Shown here: in pieces, positions 25,717 to 34,428 of the stretch | How positions within the stretch are numbered: position 1 is the first letter of the stretch | Layout: each line of letters starts with the position of its first letter | Assembly (NCBI RefSeq): GCF_013389665.1 | Contig: NZ_CP058316.1 | Coordinates: forward strand, 1,674,001-1,738,000 | Length of the DNA stretch: 64,000 bases | Direction of reading: 5' to 3' | Source: Microbacterium oleivorans | Lineage (GTDB): Bacteria; Actinomycetota; Actinomycetes; Actinomycetales; Microbacteriaceae | Translations under genes and position numbers: made by a program | Notes under the pieces: generated by a model | Databases searched by the model: none | Seen by the model: the letters and a program-made list of their open reading frames with translations, nothing else | What the model was told of the DNA's origin: nothing

Positions 25717-26835
25717 TTAGTTCGCTCCTGCTTCGCGGTAATCGCCGACGAGGCGGACGGCGCCGCCGTCGACCCCCTTGGCGCCCTGCTCGTACTCCCC
25801 GTCGGGGCGCGGCCCCGTCGAGACGACGCCGGACTGCCAGGCGTCGATGCCGTCGGCGGCGAGGGTGGCGATGGCGGCATCCGCTGCCTCCGCGGCGACG
25901 ACCGCGAAGAAGCCGACGCCGAGGTTCCAGGTGCCCTCGGTGCGCTGCAGGTCGAGGCCGCCGAGATCGGCGAGCACGCGGAAGACCGGCGCGGGCGACC
26001 ACGACGAGCGATCGACGTCGACCCAGCTGCCCCGGGGCAGCACGCGCGCGAGGTTCGCGGCGATGCCGCCGCCGGTGACGTGGCTGAGGGAGTGCACGCC
26101 GTCGCCGAGCTGATCGATCAGCCGCAGCAGCGGCGACGTGTACAGCCGCGTGGGCTCGAGCAGCTGCTCGCCCCACGTGCGACCGAAGTCCGCGGCGTGG
26201 TCGCCGTAGCCGATGCCCGCCCCCGTCACGATGTGGCGGATGAGCGAGTAGCCGTTCGAGTGCGGCCCGCTCGAGGCGAGGGCGAGCACGACGTCGCCCT
26301 CGCGCACGCGCTCGGCTCCGAGCACCTGCGAAGACTCCACGACGCCCGTGGCTGCACCCGCGACGTCGTAGTCGCCCGGCCCCAGGAGTCCGGGATGCTC
26401 CGCGGTCTCGCCGCCCACGAGGGCCGTTCCGGTGGCTGAGCAGCCGTCGGCGATGCCGCGCACGATGTCGGCGATGCGCTCGGGGACGACCTTGCCGCAC
26501 GCGATGTAGTCGGTCATGAACAGCGGCTTGGCACCGACCACGACGATGTCGTCGACGACCATCCCGACGAGGTCCTGCCCGATCGTGTCGTGCTTGTCGA
26601 TCGCCTGCGCGATCGCGACCTTGGTGCCGACGCCGTCGGTCGAGGTCGCCAGCAGCGGCTTGGTGTAGCCGAGCAACGCGGTCGCATCGAAGAGGCCGGC
26701 GAAGCCGCCGACACCTCCGAGGACTTCGGCGCCGTGGGTTCGTCGGACCGCCGACTTCATCAGTTCGACGGCGAGATCTCCCGCCGCAGTGTCGACGCCG
26801 GCTTGGGTATAGGGATCAGCGGGACTCGAGGCCAC
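25717..26835 (-). CDS. purM: Phosphoribosylformylglycinamidine cyclo-ligase (AIR synthetase)
   Basis: Converts FGAM to AIR with ATP. 372 residues. Visible motifs: GVDTAAGDLAVELMK, TSTDGVGTKVAIA, GMVVDDIVVVGAKPLFMTDYI, GGETAEHPG, SSGPHSNGYSLIR and HVTGGGIAANL. GTG 26835 was chosen because TACTCT (26848-26843 on the minus strand) lies seven bases upstream, giving a leaderless start, and no ribosome site exists. An in-frame ATG at 26898 would extend through that promoter. First gene of purM-purF-MFS. Confidence 0.96.
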   Translation of the reverse strand: MASSPADPYTQAGVDTAAGDLAVELMKSAVRRTHGAEVLGGVGGFAGLFDATALLGYTKPLLATSTDGVGTKVAIAQAIDKHDTIGQDLVGMVVDDIVVVGAKPLFMTDYIACGKVVPERIADIVRGIADGCSATGTALVGGETAEHPGLLGPGDYDVAGAATGVVESSQVLGAERVREGDVVLALASSGPHSNGYSLIRHIVTGAGIGYGDHAADFGRTWGEQLLEPTRLYTSPLLRLIDQLGDGVHSLSHVTGGGIAANLARVLPRGSWVDVDRSSWSPAPVFRVLADLGGLDLQRTEGTWNLGVGFFAVVAAEAADAAIATLAADGIDAWQSGVVSTGPRPDGEYEQGAKGVDGGAVRLVGDYREAGAN

Positions 26836-26888
26836 GGCATCCAGAGTACCGGCACGGGCGAGGCGCGGATGCCGCGCGTGTCGCGGCG

Positions 26889-26912
26889 AGGCCGGCATCC
26901 GGATGCCGCCTC
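26889..26912 (-). terminator. Palindromic hairpin after nagB
   Basis: CGGCATCCGGATGCCG (26893-26908) is a perfect 16-bp palindrome extended on both sides by GAG/CTC. It begins 3 bp after the nagB stop on the minus strand and probably separates nagB from purM. It consists of two head-to-head copies of the GGATGCC heptamer that recurs across the window. Confidence 0.65.
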
Positions 26913-26914
26913 GC

Positions 26915-27700
26915 TCAGATCCCCTGCCAGGCGGGCTTGTTCGCCCAGGCGTGGCGGTAGTACGGAGCCTGCGAGAGCGATGCGGCGGCGGCCTCGTCGA
27001 CGACGACCGTCACGTGCGGATGCAGCTGCACCGCCGATCCCGGCGCCGACGTGCTCACCGGCCCTTCGACCGCGGCGGCGACCGCCTCGGCCTTCGCGGC
27101 GCCGAAGGCGAGCAGCACGAGGTGGCGCGCGCGCAGGATCGTGCCGATGCCCTGGGTGATGCAGTGCATCGGCACCTCCTCGGGCGAGTCGAAGAAGCGG
27201 GCGTTGTCGGCGCGGGTCTCCTCGGTGAGCGTCTTGACCCGGGTCGACGAGGCGAGCGAGCTTCCGGGCTCGTTGAAGCCGATGTGGCCGGTGCGGCCGA
27301 TGCCGAGGATCTGCAGATCGATGCCGCCGGCCTCGCGGATGGCGGCCTCGTACCTCTCCCCCGCCGTCTCGATGCCTTCGAGGTCGCCGTGCGGCACCTG
27401 GATGCGTGCGGGGTCGAATCCGACCGGCTCGACGACCTCGCGCTCGATGACCCGTCGGTAGCTCTCGGGGTGACCCGCCGGCAGGCCGACGTACTCGTCG
27501 AGGGCGAACCCGCGCACCCGCGAGACGTCGACGCCGTCGCGCCGCACACGATCGGAGAGGTGACGGTAGACCGCGAGCGGGGTGGATCCCGTGGCCAGGC
27601 CGAGGACGGCGTCGGGGCGGTCGGTGATGAGGTCGGCGATCGCGTCGCCGACCAGCCGGCCGGCCTCCTGCTCGCTCGGAACGATGATGACTTCTGCCAT
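26915..27700 (-). CDS. nagB: Glucosamine-6-phosphate deaminase
   Basis: Converts glucosamine-6-phosphate to fructose-6-phosphate and ammonia, feeding amino sugars into glycolysis. 261 residues. Visible motifs: GLATGSTPLAVY (phosphate loop), FALDEYVGLP (catalytic Asp), GIGRTGHIGFNEPGS and HCITQGIGTILRA. ATG at 27700. It follows the ROK regulator gene after 34 bp on the same strand and is divergent from the PTS gene, forming a GlcNAc module. No nagA is adjacent. Confidence 0.95.
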   Translation of the reverse strand: MAEVIIVPSEQEAGRLVGDAIADLITDRPDAVLGLATGSTPLAVYRHLSDRVRRDGVDVSRVRGFALDEYVGLPAGHPESYRRVIEREVVEPVGFDPARIQVPHGDLEGIETAGERYEAAIREAGGIDLQILGIGRTGHIGFNEPGSSLASSTRVKTLTEETRADNARFFDSPEEVPMHCITQGIGTILRARHLVLLAFGAAKAEAVAAAVEGPVSTSAPGSAVQLHPHVTVVVDEAAAASLSQAPYYRHAWANKPAWQGI

Positions 27701-27734
27701 GGCGCTGCCTTTCGGTTCGATGGGTCGAGCGGGT

Positions 27735-28880
27735 TCAGGTGAGGCCGAGAGTGCCCGACAGCACGAGGGCGGCCGCGCCGCTCAGGCGCAGGTCGCCGTC
27801 GCTCTCGGTGCGCCGCACGACGAGGTCGTCGAAGACGATCGGCAGTACGCGGGATCCGATCGCCTCCCTCGCGGCGTCGATGAGGATGCCGTCGAGCAGG
27901 TGGGCGGGCCCGCTGAGGACCACGTCGGTGAGCCCGAGGGTGGCGACCAGCGGCGCCAGGGCGATGCCCAGGCACGCGCCGGCCTCGTGCCGCACGCGCG
28001 CGGCGGCCCCCGCGTCGGCGGCCCCGGCCAGGCGCGCCTCGAGCTTCGGCACCGAGAGCCACGCCTCCAAGCATCCGGTCCGCCCGCACGCGCAGACCGG
28101 ACCGGAGCCCTCGGTCACGACGACGTGCCCGAGCTCGCCCGCCGTCCAGTTGCGCCCGTGCACGACCGCGCCGTTGACGATGACGGCCGCGCCGACGCCG
28201 GCGCCGATGCGCACCAGGAGCAGATCGTGGTCGAGCCGCCCCTGGCTGAGCTCGCCGATCCCCGCGGCGTTGAGACCGTTGGCCACGACGACCGGGAGGC
28301 CGGTGCGCGCGGCCAGGAGGTCGCGGAGGCGCACGTCGGTCCAGGCGAGGTGGGAGGACTCGCGCACCGTGCCCGAACCGTCGACCACGCCGGGGGTGGA
28401 GACGCCGACGCCCAGCACCGGCGCTTCGGCGCGGGCGATGAGCCGCTCGACGAGGTCGCCGAGCAAGGCGAGCGCCTCGGCACCGGTCGCACCGCGGCGC
28501 TCGACGATGTCGCGCGCGAGCGGCGTCCCGGCGAGGTCGACGACGACACCCTCGAACGTGTCGCCGCTCGAGATCGACACCGCCACGATGTTGCGCGCCG
28601 TGCGGGCCAGTGCGAGCGCCCGTGAGGGGGCGCCGGGCCCGGTCCGCCGGCCGGGACCGCTCTCGACCACGAGTCCGTCGTCCACGAGCTCGGCGACCAG
28701 ATCGGAGATCGTCACCTGCGACAGCCCGGTGGCGCGGGCGATGTCGGCGCGCGACAGTCCGTCTTCGCGGTGGAGCGCCTGGAGCACGAGACGGCGGTTG
28801 TTGCTGCGCGCGTCCTCGGGGCGGATCCGCCGCCCTCGGGGACGGGCGCTCGTTCCGCCGGCCACAGACGTGCTCGTCAT
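27735..28880 (-). CDS. ROK-family transcriptional repressor (NagC-like)
   Basis: 381-residue sugar-responsive regulator. N-terminal winged helix-turn-helix (about 20-75): NNRRLVLQALHREDGLSRAD, then GLSQVTISDLVAELVDDGLV. The ROK domain shows GVGVSTPGVVDGSG, WTAGELGHVVV and the zinc-type CxCGRTGCLEAW pattern (CACGRTGCLEAW). ATG 28880 is chosen over the ATG 12 bp upstream because GGGAG sits five bases before it. It precedes nagB and is divergent from the PTS gene, so it likely controls both; effector probably GlcNAc-6-P or GlcN-6-P. Confidence 0.88.
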   Translation of the reverse strand: MTSTSVAGGTSARPRGRRIRPEDARSNNRRLVLQALHREDGLSRADIARATGLSQVTISDLVAELVDDGLVVESGPGRRTGPGAPSRALALARTARNIVAVSISSGDTFEGVVVDLAGTPLARDIVERRGATGAEALALLGDLVERLIARAEAPVLGVGVSTPGVVDGSGTVRESSHLAWTDVRLRDLLAARTGLPVVVANGLNAAGIGELSQGRLDHDLLLVRIGAGVGAAVIVNGAVVHGRNWTAGELGHVVVTEGSGPVCACGRTGCLEAWLSVPKLEARLAGAADAGAAARVRHEAGACLGIALAPLVATLGLTDVVLSGPAHLLDGILIDAAREAIGSRVLPIVFDDLVVRRTESDGDLRLSGAAALVLSGTLGLT

Positions 28881-28977
28881 ACGCGCTCCCATCGAGTACA
28901 GTCGCCGAGAAATAATTCGGAAACGTTCTTAATCAATACTGGCGTACCGAATCCCCCCGCGCACATCGGAGTGACCC
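28881..28977. promoter_or_regulatory. Divergent promoter region of ROK-nagB and PTS gene
   Basis: The 97-bp divergent region contains an AT-rich core (about 28909-28940) unlike its surroundings. CCGA (28905-28908) and TCGG (28917-28920) flank an AT-rich octamer, and AATACT (28935-28940) could be the -10 of the PTS gene. Any operator assignment is tentative. Confidence 0.4.
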
Positions 28978-30900
28978 ATGAAGTTCTTCCAACGACTCGG
29001 CAGGTCGATCATGCTGCCCGTCGCCGTCCTGCCCGTCGCCGCGATCCTCGTGGGCATCAGCCAGTGGATCACCGCGGCGGCCGGAGACAACATCGTCTCG
29101 ACGTTCCTGGCCACCGCCGGCGGCGCGCTGCTCGACAACATGGCTCTGCTGTTCGCGATCGGCATCTCGATCGGCATGGCCAACAAGTCCGACGGCACCT
29201 CCGCCCTCGCCGGACTCGTGTCGTGGCTCACCGTCACGACGCTGCTGAGCCCGGCGACCGTGGCGAAGTTCGTGGGCGTCGAGGACGTCGCCACCGTCGA
29301 CCCCGCCTTCGGCCGGGTCGAGAACGTCTTCGTCGGGATCATCTGCGGCCTGATCGGCGCGTGGGCGTACAACCGCTTCAAGGACGTCAAGCTGCCCGAC
29401 GCCCTGTCGTTCTTCTCCGGCAAGCGCTCCGTCGCGATCGTGACGGCCGGCGTCTCGCTGCTCTTCGCGATCGTGCTGCTGTTCGTATGGCCGGTCGTCT
29501 ACACGGGCCTGGTCATCTTCGGCGAGTGGATCTCGACCCTCGGGCCCGTCGGCGCGGGCATCTACGGCTTCCTCAACCGCCTGCTGATCCCCCTCGGACT
29601 CCACCACGCCCTCAACTCGGTGTTCTGGTTCGACGTCGCGGGCATCAACGACCTCAACAACTTCCTGAACGGCGCGAACGGCGACGGGGTGTTCGGGGTC
29701 ACCGGTCAGTACATGACCGGGTTCTTCCCGATCATGATGTTCGGCCTGCCGGGCGCCGCCCTGGCGATGTACGTCACCGCGAAGACCAAGCGCAAGAAGG
29801 CCGTCGCCGGCATCCTGCTCTCGTCCGCCGTCGCTGCCTTCTTCGTCGGCATCACCGAGCCGCTCGAGTTCGCCTTCATGTTCCTCGCGCCCTGGCTCTA
29901 CCTCGTGCACGCCGCCTTCACCGGCATCTCGCTGTTCATCGCCGCCCTGCTCCCCACGCGCATGGGCTTCGGATTCTCAGCGGGATTCATCGACCTCGTG
30001 CTGGGCTGGATGAACCCGCTCGCGCAGAACCCGTGGCTGATCCCGGTGATGGGCGTCTTCTGGTTCGCGGTGTACTTCGTCGTGTTCCGATTCCTGATCC
30101 TGAAGTTCCGACTCAAGACGCCGGGTCGTGAGGACGACGACGTGCTCGACGCCGACACCGGGGATGCGGCGGGCGTGGCACGCGACGCCGGATTCGCCGG
30201 GACCGCCGAGCGGTTCGTCGCGGCGCTGGGCGGCAAGGACAACATCGTCCAGCTCGACAACTGCGCCACCCGCCTGCGGCTCGAGGTGGCCGACACCTCA
30301 CGCGTCGACGGCGACGCCCTCAAGCGGGCCGGCGCCGCGGGCACGATCACCTCGGGCGCGAAGTCGGTGCAGGTCGTCTACGGCCTGAACGTGCAGTTCG
30401 TCAAGGACGCGATGGAGGACGTGCTGGCCGGCCGCGCGGTCGAGCCCGGCGTCCGCACCGCCGTCGCAGAGGCGCCGCGCACGGCGGGCGCCCCGGACGT
30501 CGTACGCCTGCGGCAGCCCGTGGCCGGCGAAGTGCGGCCCCTGACGGAGGTGCCCGACGCGATGTTCGCCGACGGCACGATGGGGCCGGGGGTCGCGATC
30601 GAGCCGAGCGGCGACACGGTGGTCGCGCCCTCCGACGGCACCGTTACGACGGTCTTCCCGACCGGACACGCGATCGGGTTGACCCTCGCCGACGGCACCG
30701 AGCTGCTCATCCACGTCGGCATCGACACCGTCGAGCTGAAGGGCTCCGGCTTCCAGGCGCTCGTGCAGCAAGGTGAGAGCGTTCACGCCGGACGCCCCCT
30801 CCTGCGCTTCGACGCCGCGGTGATCCGTTCGGCCGGCTATGCGGCGATCACGCCCGTGATCGTGCTGAACAACCCCGACGCGACGATCGCGTTCGAGTGA
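28978..30900 (+). CDS. PTS EIICBA permease, probably N-acetylglucosamine-specific
   Basis: 640-residue fused phosphotransferase transporter that imports and phosphorylates a sugar. EIIC (about 1-375) starts FFQRLGRSIMLPVAVLPVAA and contains LGLHHALNSVFWFDVAG. EIIB (about 395-480) carries the phospho-Cys motif DNCATRLRLEV. EIIA (about 500-640) carries HAIGLTLADG and the active-site His in LLIHVGIDTVELKG. ATG after GGAG. The neighbouring nagB and ROK genes favour GlcNAc over glucose, since sequence alone does not separate NagE from PtsG. A hairpin follows the stop. Confidence 0.9.
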   Translation: MKFFQRLGRSIMLPVAVLPVAAILVGISQWITAAAGDNIVSTFLATAGGALLDNMALLFAIGISIGMANKSDGTSALAGLVSWLTVTTLLSPATVAKFVGVEDVATVDPAFGRVENVFVGIICGLIGAWAYNRFKDVKLPDALSFFSGKRSVAIVTAGVSLLFAIVLLFVWPVVYTGLVIFGEWISTLGPVGAGIYGFLNRLLIPLGLHHALNSVFWFDVAGINDLNNFLNGANGDGVFGVTGQYMTGFFPIMMFGLPGAALAMYVTAKTKRKKAVAGILLSSAVAAFFVGITEPLEFAFMFLAPWLYLVHAAFTGISLFIAALLPTRMGFGFSAGFIDLVLGWMNPLAQNPWLIPVMGVFWFAVYFVVFRFLILKFRLKTPGREDDDVLDADTGDAAGVARDAGFAGTAERFVAALGGKDNIVQLDNCATRLRLEVADTSRVDGDALKRAGAAGTITSGAKSVQVVYGLNVQFVKDAMEDVLAGRAVEPGVRTAVAEAPRTAGAPDVVRLRQPVAGEVRPLTEVPDAMFADGTMGPGVAIEPSGDTVVAPSDGTVTTVFPTGHAIGLTLADGTELLIHVGIDTVELKGSGFQALVQQGESVHAGRPLLRFDAAVIRSAGYAAITPVIVLNNPDATIAFE

Positions 30901-30906
30901 GCTCGA

Positions 30907-30948
30907 CGGCCGGTGCCGTACGGACCACGCGTCCGTCGACACCGGCCG
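30907..30948 (+). terminator. Hairpin after the PTS gene
   Basis: CGGCCGGTG (30907-30915) pairs with CACCGGCCG (30940-30948), with an inner CGGAC/GTCCG stem in the loop. It lies 6 bp after the PTS stop and before the next promoter. Confidence 0.7.
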
Positions 30949-30979
30949 CCCGGTGCCGGGACCGATCTAAACTGGCGCC

Positions 30980-31591
30980 ATGAATGCGGCGGGGACACCG
31001 GAGTGGGTGGTGCGGGAGGATGCCGCGCCACCGGCGGTCGTCGCGCTCTACCTGCGCCAGGTGCTGGGTGTGCGTTCTCCGGACGAGCTGCCGCACCTGC
31101 GCGGTGTCGAGGCCGCGCCGCCGGAGCGTCCGGCCGACGAGCAGATCGAGCTCGAACGGCAGTGGCGGGCGTACTGGGCGATGACGGTCGAACCGCTCGC
31201 CCACCCGTCACCGGTGCCGCTCGACCTCGTCGCCGGATACGACACGCTCGTGGCGCTGCCGACCGAGGGCTTCGCACTGCTCGAACGCGAGATGCTGCCC
31301 CATGCGGCCGCAGCCGTCTCTTTCGCCCGCGAGGTCCAGGCTCGGTACGCGGCGCGTACCGAGGCCTCGGGCGGCGTCGCCTACCGCGCGTACGCCGGGG
31401 CGCTCGCCCAGCATGAGCGCCGAGTCGGCCGGCGCGCCCATTCGTTCGAGCTGAACGTGCAGGTCCTGCCGCTGGCGCAGCGGGGCGTCTGGTGGATCGG
31501 GTCACTCACCATCGCCGTCACCGACGGCCTGCGCAGCGACATCGTCGCCTTCGACGCGGCGATCGCGCCGATCATCGCGGAGATCGCCTGA
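30980..31591 (+). CDS. Hypothetical protein
   Basis: 203 residues, soluble, acidic and Ala-rich, with no signal peptide or membrane helix. It contains AYRAYAGALAQHERRVGRRA in the middle and ends in SLTIAVTDGLRSDI. I do not recognise the family. TAAACT at 30968-30973 lies six bases before the ATG, a leaderless layout that supports this start. It is isolated between the PTS gene and the convergent heme locus. The gene looks real from its codon use and start signal. Confidence 0.7.
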   Translation: MNAAGTPEWVVREDAAPPAVVALYLRQVLGVRSPDELPHLRGVEAAPPERPADEQIELERQWRAYWAMTVEPLAHPSPVPLDLVAGYDTLVALPTEGFALLEREMLPHAAAAVSFAREVQARYAARTEASGGVAYRAYAGALAQHERRVGRRAHSFELNVQVLPLAQRGVWWIGSLTIAVTDGLRSDIVAFDAAIAPIIAEIA

Positions 31592-31640
31592 CGGCGGAAC
31601 CGACCCCCGGAACGGCACCGCCGGCCTGCGGCGTGCTCCG

Positions 31641-31964
31641 TCAGACGTCGTCGGACGTGCGGACGCGCTCGTGCACGATCCGCACCTCGCGCGAGCGGCG
31701 GCGCGCGGACCGGTCGAGGATGAGCGCGACCACGCCCCCGAGCGCCATCCCGAGCGGGATCGCGCCGAGCGCGATGAACCCGAAGACCTGACCCGCTGAG
31801 TACTCCAGACCGGTGCTGACGCTCACCCCGTCGTCCGAGACGCCGAAGGTGAGGGCGAGGGCCGCGATGATGCCCGCCGCCGCGCCGAGCAGGAGGAACA
31901 CACTGTACTTGGGCACACGACGCACGCGCGCCGACTCGACCCGTTCGGTGATCTGCTCAGCCAT
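31641..31964 (-). CDS. Small two-helix membrane protein downstream of the heme locus
   Basis: 107-residue protein: a basic N-terminus (RVRRVPKYSVF), TM1 (FLLLGAAAGIIAALALTFGV), a short loop, TM2 (QVFGFIALGAIPLGMALGGVVALILD) and a basic cytoplasmic tail (RSARRRSREVRIVHERVR). This pattern occurs widely in actinobacteria, sometimes misnamed a Trk potassium transporter; its role is unknown. It follows the heme-uptake operon on the same strand after 92 bp of tandem repeats, so it may be read from that operon. Confidence 0.78.
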   Translation of the reverse strand: MAEQITERVESARVRRVPKYSVFLLLGAAAGIIAALALTFGVSDDGVSVSTGLEYSAGQVFGFIALGAIPLGMALGGVVALILDRSARRRSREVRIVHERVRTSDDV

Positions 31965-31985
31965 GGGTCCATTGTCGCACCGCCG

Positions 31986-32066
31986 CAGTGCTCTCGGGCG
32001 GTCTCCGACGCGCGGTGCTCTCGGGCGGTCTCCGGGGCGCAGTGCTCTCGGGCGGTCTAGGACGCG
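31986..32066. repeat. Three tandem 27-bp repeats
   Basis: Units at 31986-32012, 32013-32039 and 32040-32066 share CGGTGCTCTCGGGCGGTCTC with one to four differences each. The last unit runs into the stop codon of the HtaA gene at 32057, so the array lies in its 3' end. Confidence 0.85.
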
Positions 32067-33310
32067 CGCTGCCAGGGCAGCAGCTGCATCATGCTGAGTA
32101 CCGCGATGACGGCGAGCCCGAGCGCAGAGCCCGACGCGAGCAGCGGGAGGACGAGCGCGGGCCACCGTCCCGTCGCCTCGGGAACCAGACCCGCCGCCTG
32201 CGGCACCGTCGACAGCGGCGCATTGGCAGCCACGATGGGGGGCGCATCGGGGACCGCTGCCACCACGGCCGCGGGGAGCCGGAGCGGGTTGGACGGCGCG
32301 GCTGCCGAGGCGGGCGCTCCACCGGCGGCCGGTGGGGGGACGGGCACCGGCGCCGCGGCGTCGTAGCTCACGGTGACGGGCGAGGCGGGCTTGGCCGCAT
32401 CCCTCACCCCGTTGGTCGTGAGCCAGTATCCCTGCTGCCCGGTGAGCCGGTGGAAGTCGACGAACGACTGCGGGAACGACCCCCAGTACGCCGCGTTCTG
32501 GGGCGTGCGTGGCACCTGCCCGGCACCGGTCGCGGCGACGCCGAGGTACTCGGGGGTGACGGTGAAGCCCCGGTCGCCGGCGGCGCCGCGGATCTCGGCG
32601 AGGACGACGGTGGCGGCGGCGATCGGCTCCCACTTCGTCAGGTCGTCCATCGACGTGCCGTAACCGCTGGCGGTGCCGGTCAGTCGCCCCGAGCCGCCGG
32701 AATCGAGCGAGAGCACGGGGTCGGTGATGCTCCAGTAGGTCATGCCGCCGTAGAACGCGACGGTGAACGACCCCGACCAGCGGATCTCCAGACCCTCGGC
32801 GCTCCGGCTGCCCGCGCCCCCGTCGATGACGACCTGGTTCCCCGTCGCGCTCGCGGTCGAGGCGGTGGTCACCGCCGCGCCCCGCGGGTCGAGGCACTTC
32901 GTGTCCCAGGATGCCGCCGTCCACCCGCCGTCCGCGGTCGGCTTCTCGATGCGCACGGCTCCGTCCGTCGGAGCATAGAGGCCGTCCGAGGCCGTCCAGA
33001 CACGAGAGCCGCCGGAATCGCCGGCCCGCCCGGCACTGAGGAAGTTGCATCCGCCCGCGAAGGCTCCTCCGCCGGATTCGGCATTGAGCCCCCAGCGCAG
33101 CTGAGCGTTGGTGATGCGGTCGCCGCCGGCCGGCGGCGTGACGGGAGGGTTCTCGCCGGTCTCGGGAATCGTGACGATGACATCGTCGGGGCCGTCCGCG
33201 AGGGCGACGGCCGGTGCCGCCGCCAGACCCCATACGAGGGCGATCGCCGCGACGCCCGAGGCGAACGCGCCTCGCCGCATCCGCCGCATCCGCGGCACCC
33301 GGGGGATCAT
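32057..33310 (-). CDS. HtaA-domain heme-binding membrane protein
   Basis: Surface heme-binding protein, 417 residues. Signal peptide about 10-36 (after an Arg-rich start), one HtaA domain about 60-300 with RWGLNAESGGGAFAGGCNFL, FYGGMTYWSITDP and GYGTSMDD, then a Pro/Ala linker and a C-terminal membrane helix (about 388-410) with a short basic tail. ATG 33310 overlaps the stop of the preceding gene (ATGA). Final structural gene of the hmuTUV operon, so it probably hands heme to HmuT. It differs from the divergent HtaA protein in having its own membrane anchor. Confidence 0.87.
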   Translation of the reverse strand: MIPRVPRMRRMRRGAFASGVAAIALVWGLAAAPAVALADGPDDVIVTIPETGENPPVTPPAGGDRITNAQLRWGLNAESGGGAFAGGCNFLSAGRAGDSGGSRVWTASDGLYAPTDGAVRIEKPTADGGWTAASWDTKCLDPRGAAVTTASTASATGNQVVIDGGAGSRSAEGLEIRWSGSFTVAFYGGMTYWSITDPVLSLDSGGSGRLTGTASGYGTSMDDLTKWEPIAAATVVLAEIRGAAGDRGFTVTPEYLGVAATGAGQVPRTPQNAAYWGSFPQSFVDFHRLTGQQGYWLTTNGVRDAAKPASPVTVSYDAAAPVPVPPPAAGGAPASAAAPSNPLRLPAAVVAAVPDAPPIVAANAPLSTVPQAAGLVPEATGRWPALVLPLLASGSALGLAVIAVLSMMQLLPWQRAS

Positions 33311-34428
33311 CGTGCCCCCGCCGGCTGCGCGGAAGCCGTGCCCGGAGCAGGCGGGGCGCCCGGAGCGGGCGGGGCGGTCGACCGGCGGGCGCGCCGGCGG
33401 GCGCGGGCGCGCACGACGGCGGCGACGATGCTCGCCACGATGAGCAGCGCCGACACCAGCAGCGACACCAGCATGACCACGAGCGCCCACTGCGGCGGCT
33501 GCTCCGAGCCGCTCGCGGCGGCTTCCGTCACCGTGCCGCCCGAGACGGTCACCTCCGCCTCGGCGACCGCCCCCGAGGCGGCGCCGCTCAGCGTCACCAG
33601 ATGCGTGCCGTCGCGGATGTCGCGGGGCACCGGCAGTGCCGCCGCGACCTCGCCCTGCGCACCCGCGGTGAGCGGCCCGACCGCGGTCAGTCCGCCGTCG
33701 AGCGAGGCGACGACCTGCTCACCGGGCGCGAAGCCCTGACCGGTGAAGACGATCGAGGTTCCGGCCGCCACACCGGCCGACGCGACACCGACCCGCACCG
33801 CCCCGGCCGTGCCCGCGGCGGGAGCGGCGGCTGCGGGCTCCGCGTCCGCGGCCGCGGTGCGGAACGTGATCGGGGTGAAGGTCTCGTTGTTGGCGTTCTT
33901 CACCCCATGGGCACCGATGGTGATGATCCCGCACGTCACCTCGCGGCAGTCGACGGGCGCCACCTCACCCTCGCGATCCGTGCTCTCGAACGCAGCCCCG
34001 GGCACGACCATGTCGATCGACCAGGAGCCGTCGGCGGCGATGACGCCGTTGGCCGAGCTCTCGGTCTGGCTGCCCTCGAAGGCGATGAAGCGTTGGAAGC
34101 CGTTGTTGTCGGCAGCCTCGGCGTCGGGGACGTAGCGGTAGTCCGCTCCGACGGCGCCGCCGGCGCTGGGTTTCCACGACCCACCGGAGGGATCGTCCAC
34201 CCAGCCGAAGAGCACGTAGATCCCACCGAACCCGCCCCGGATCGCCTGGAATCCCGACCCCGATACGGTCACCTCGGTCGCACCGTCGGCCGCCACGACA
34301 CCGCTCCCGTCGGCCGTACCGATCGAGACGGATGCCGCGGCCCAGGCGGCGGGCGCCGCGATGAGTCCCGCGGCGCACGCGATGAAGGCGGCGGTGATCG
34401 CCGCGGCGATACGGTGCAGGGGTCTCAT
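33307..34428 (-). CDS. Exported Ig-like membrane protein of the heme operon
   Basis: 373 residues: signal peptide (1-31, ending AAPAAWAA), a beta-rich domain (about 32-195) with EVTVSGSGF, IYVLFGWVDD, WKPSAGG and a closing NETFTPITF, then a second Ig/IPT-like domain (about 208-298), a membrane helix (about 313-338) and a basic Arg-rich tail. The first domain has a single Cys pair (DCREVTCG). The same domain with the same signature words occurs in the middle of the HtaA protein at 37685. No HtaA domain here. Start and stop both overlap neighbours (ATGA), between hmuV and the HtaA gene. Probably a heme relay or scaffold; inferred only from context. Confidence 0.78.
   Translation of the reverse strand: MRPLHRIAAAITAAFIACAAGLIAAPAAWAAASVSIGTADGSGVVAADGATEVTVSGSGFQAIRGGFGGIYVLFGWVDDPSGGSWKPSAGGAVGADYRYVPDAEAADNNGFQRFIAFEGSQTESSANGVIAADGSWSIDMVVPGAAFESTDREGEVAPVDCREVTCGIITIGAHGVKNANNETFTPITFRTAAADAEPAAAAPAAGTAGAVRVGVASAGVAAGTSIVFTGQGFAPGEQVVASLDGGLTAVGPLTAGAQGEVAAALPVPRDIRDGTHLVTLSGAASGAVAEAEVTVSGGTVTEAAASGSEQPPQWALVVMLVSLLVSALLIVASIVAAVVRARARRRARRSTAPPAPGAPPAPGTASAQPAGAR

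Noticed and set aside
31641..33233. 530-codon minus-strand frame
   Set aside because: Only the last 107 codons are a real gene (from 31964); the rest is a shadow of the HtaA gene in another frame.
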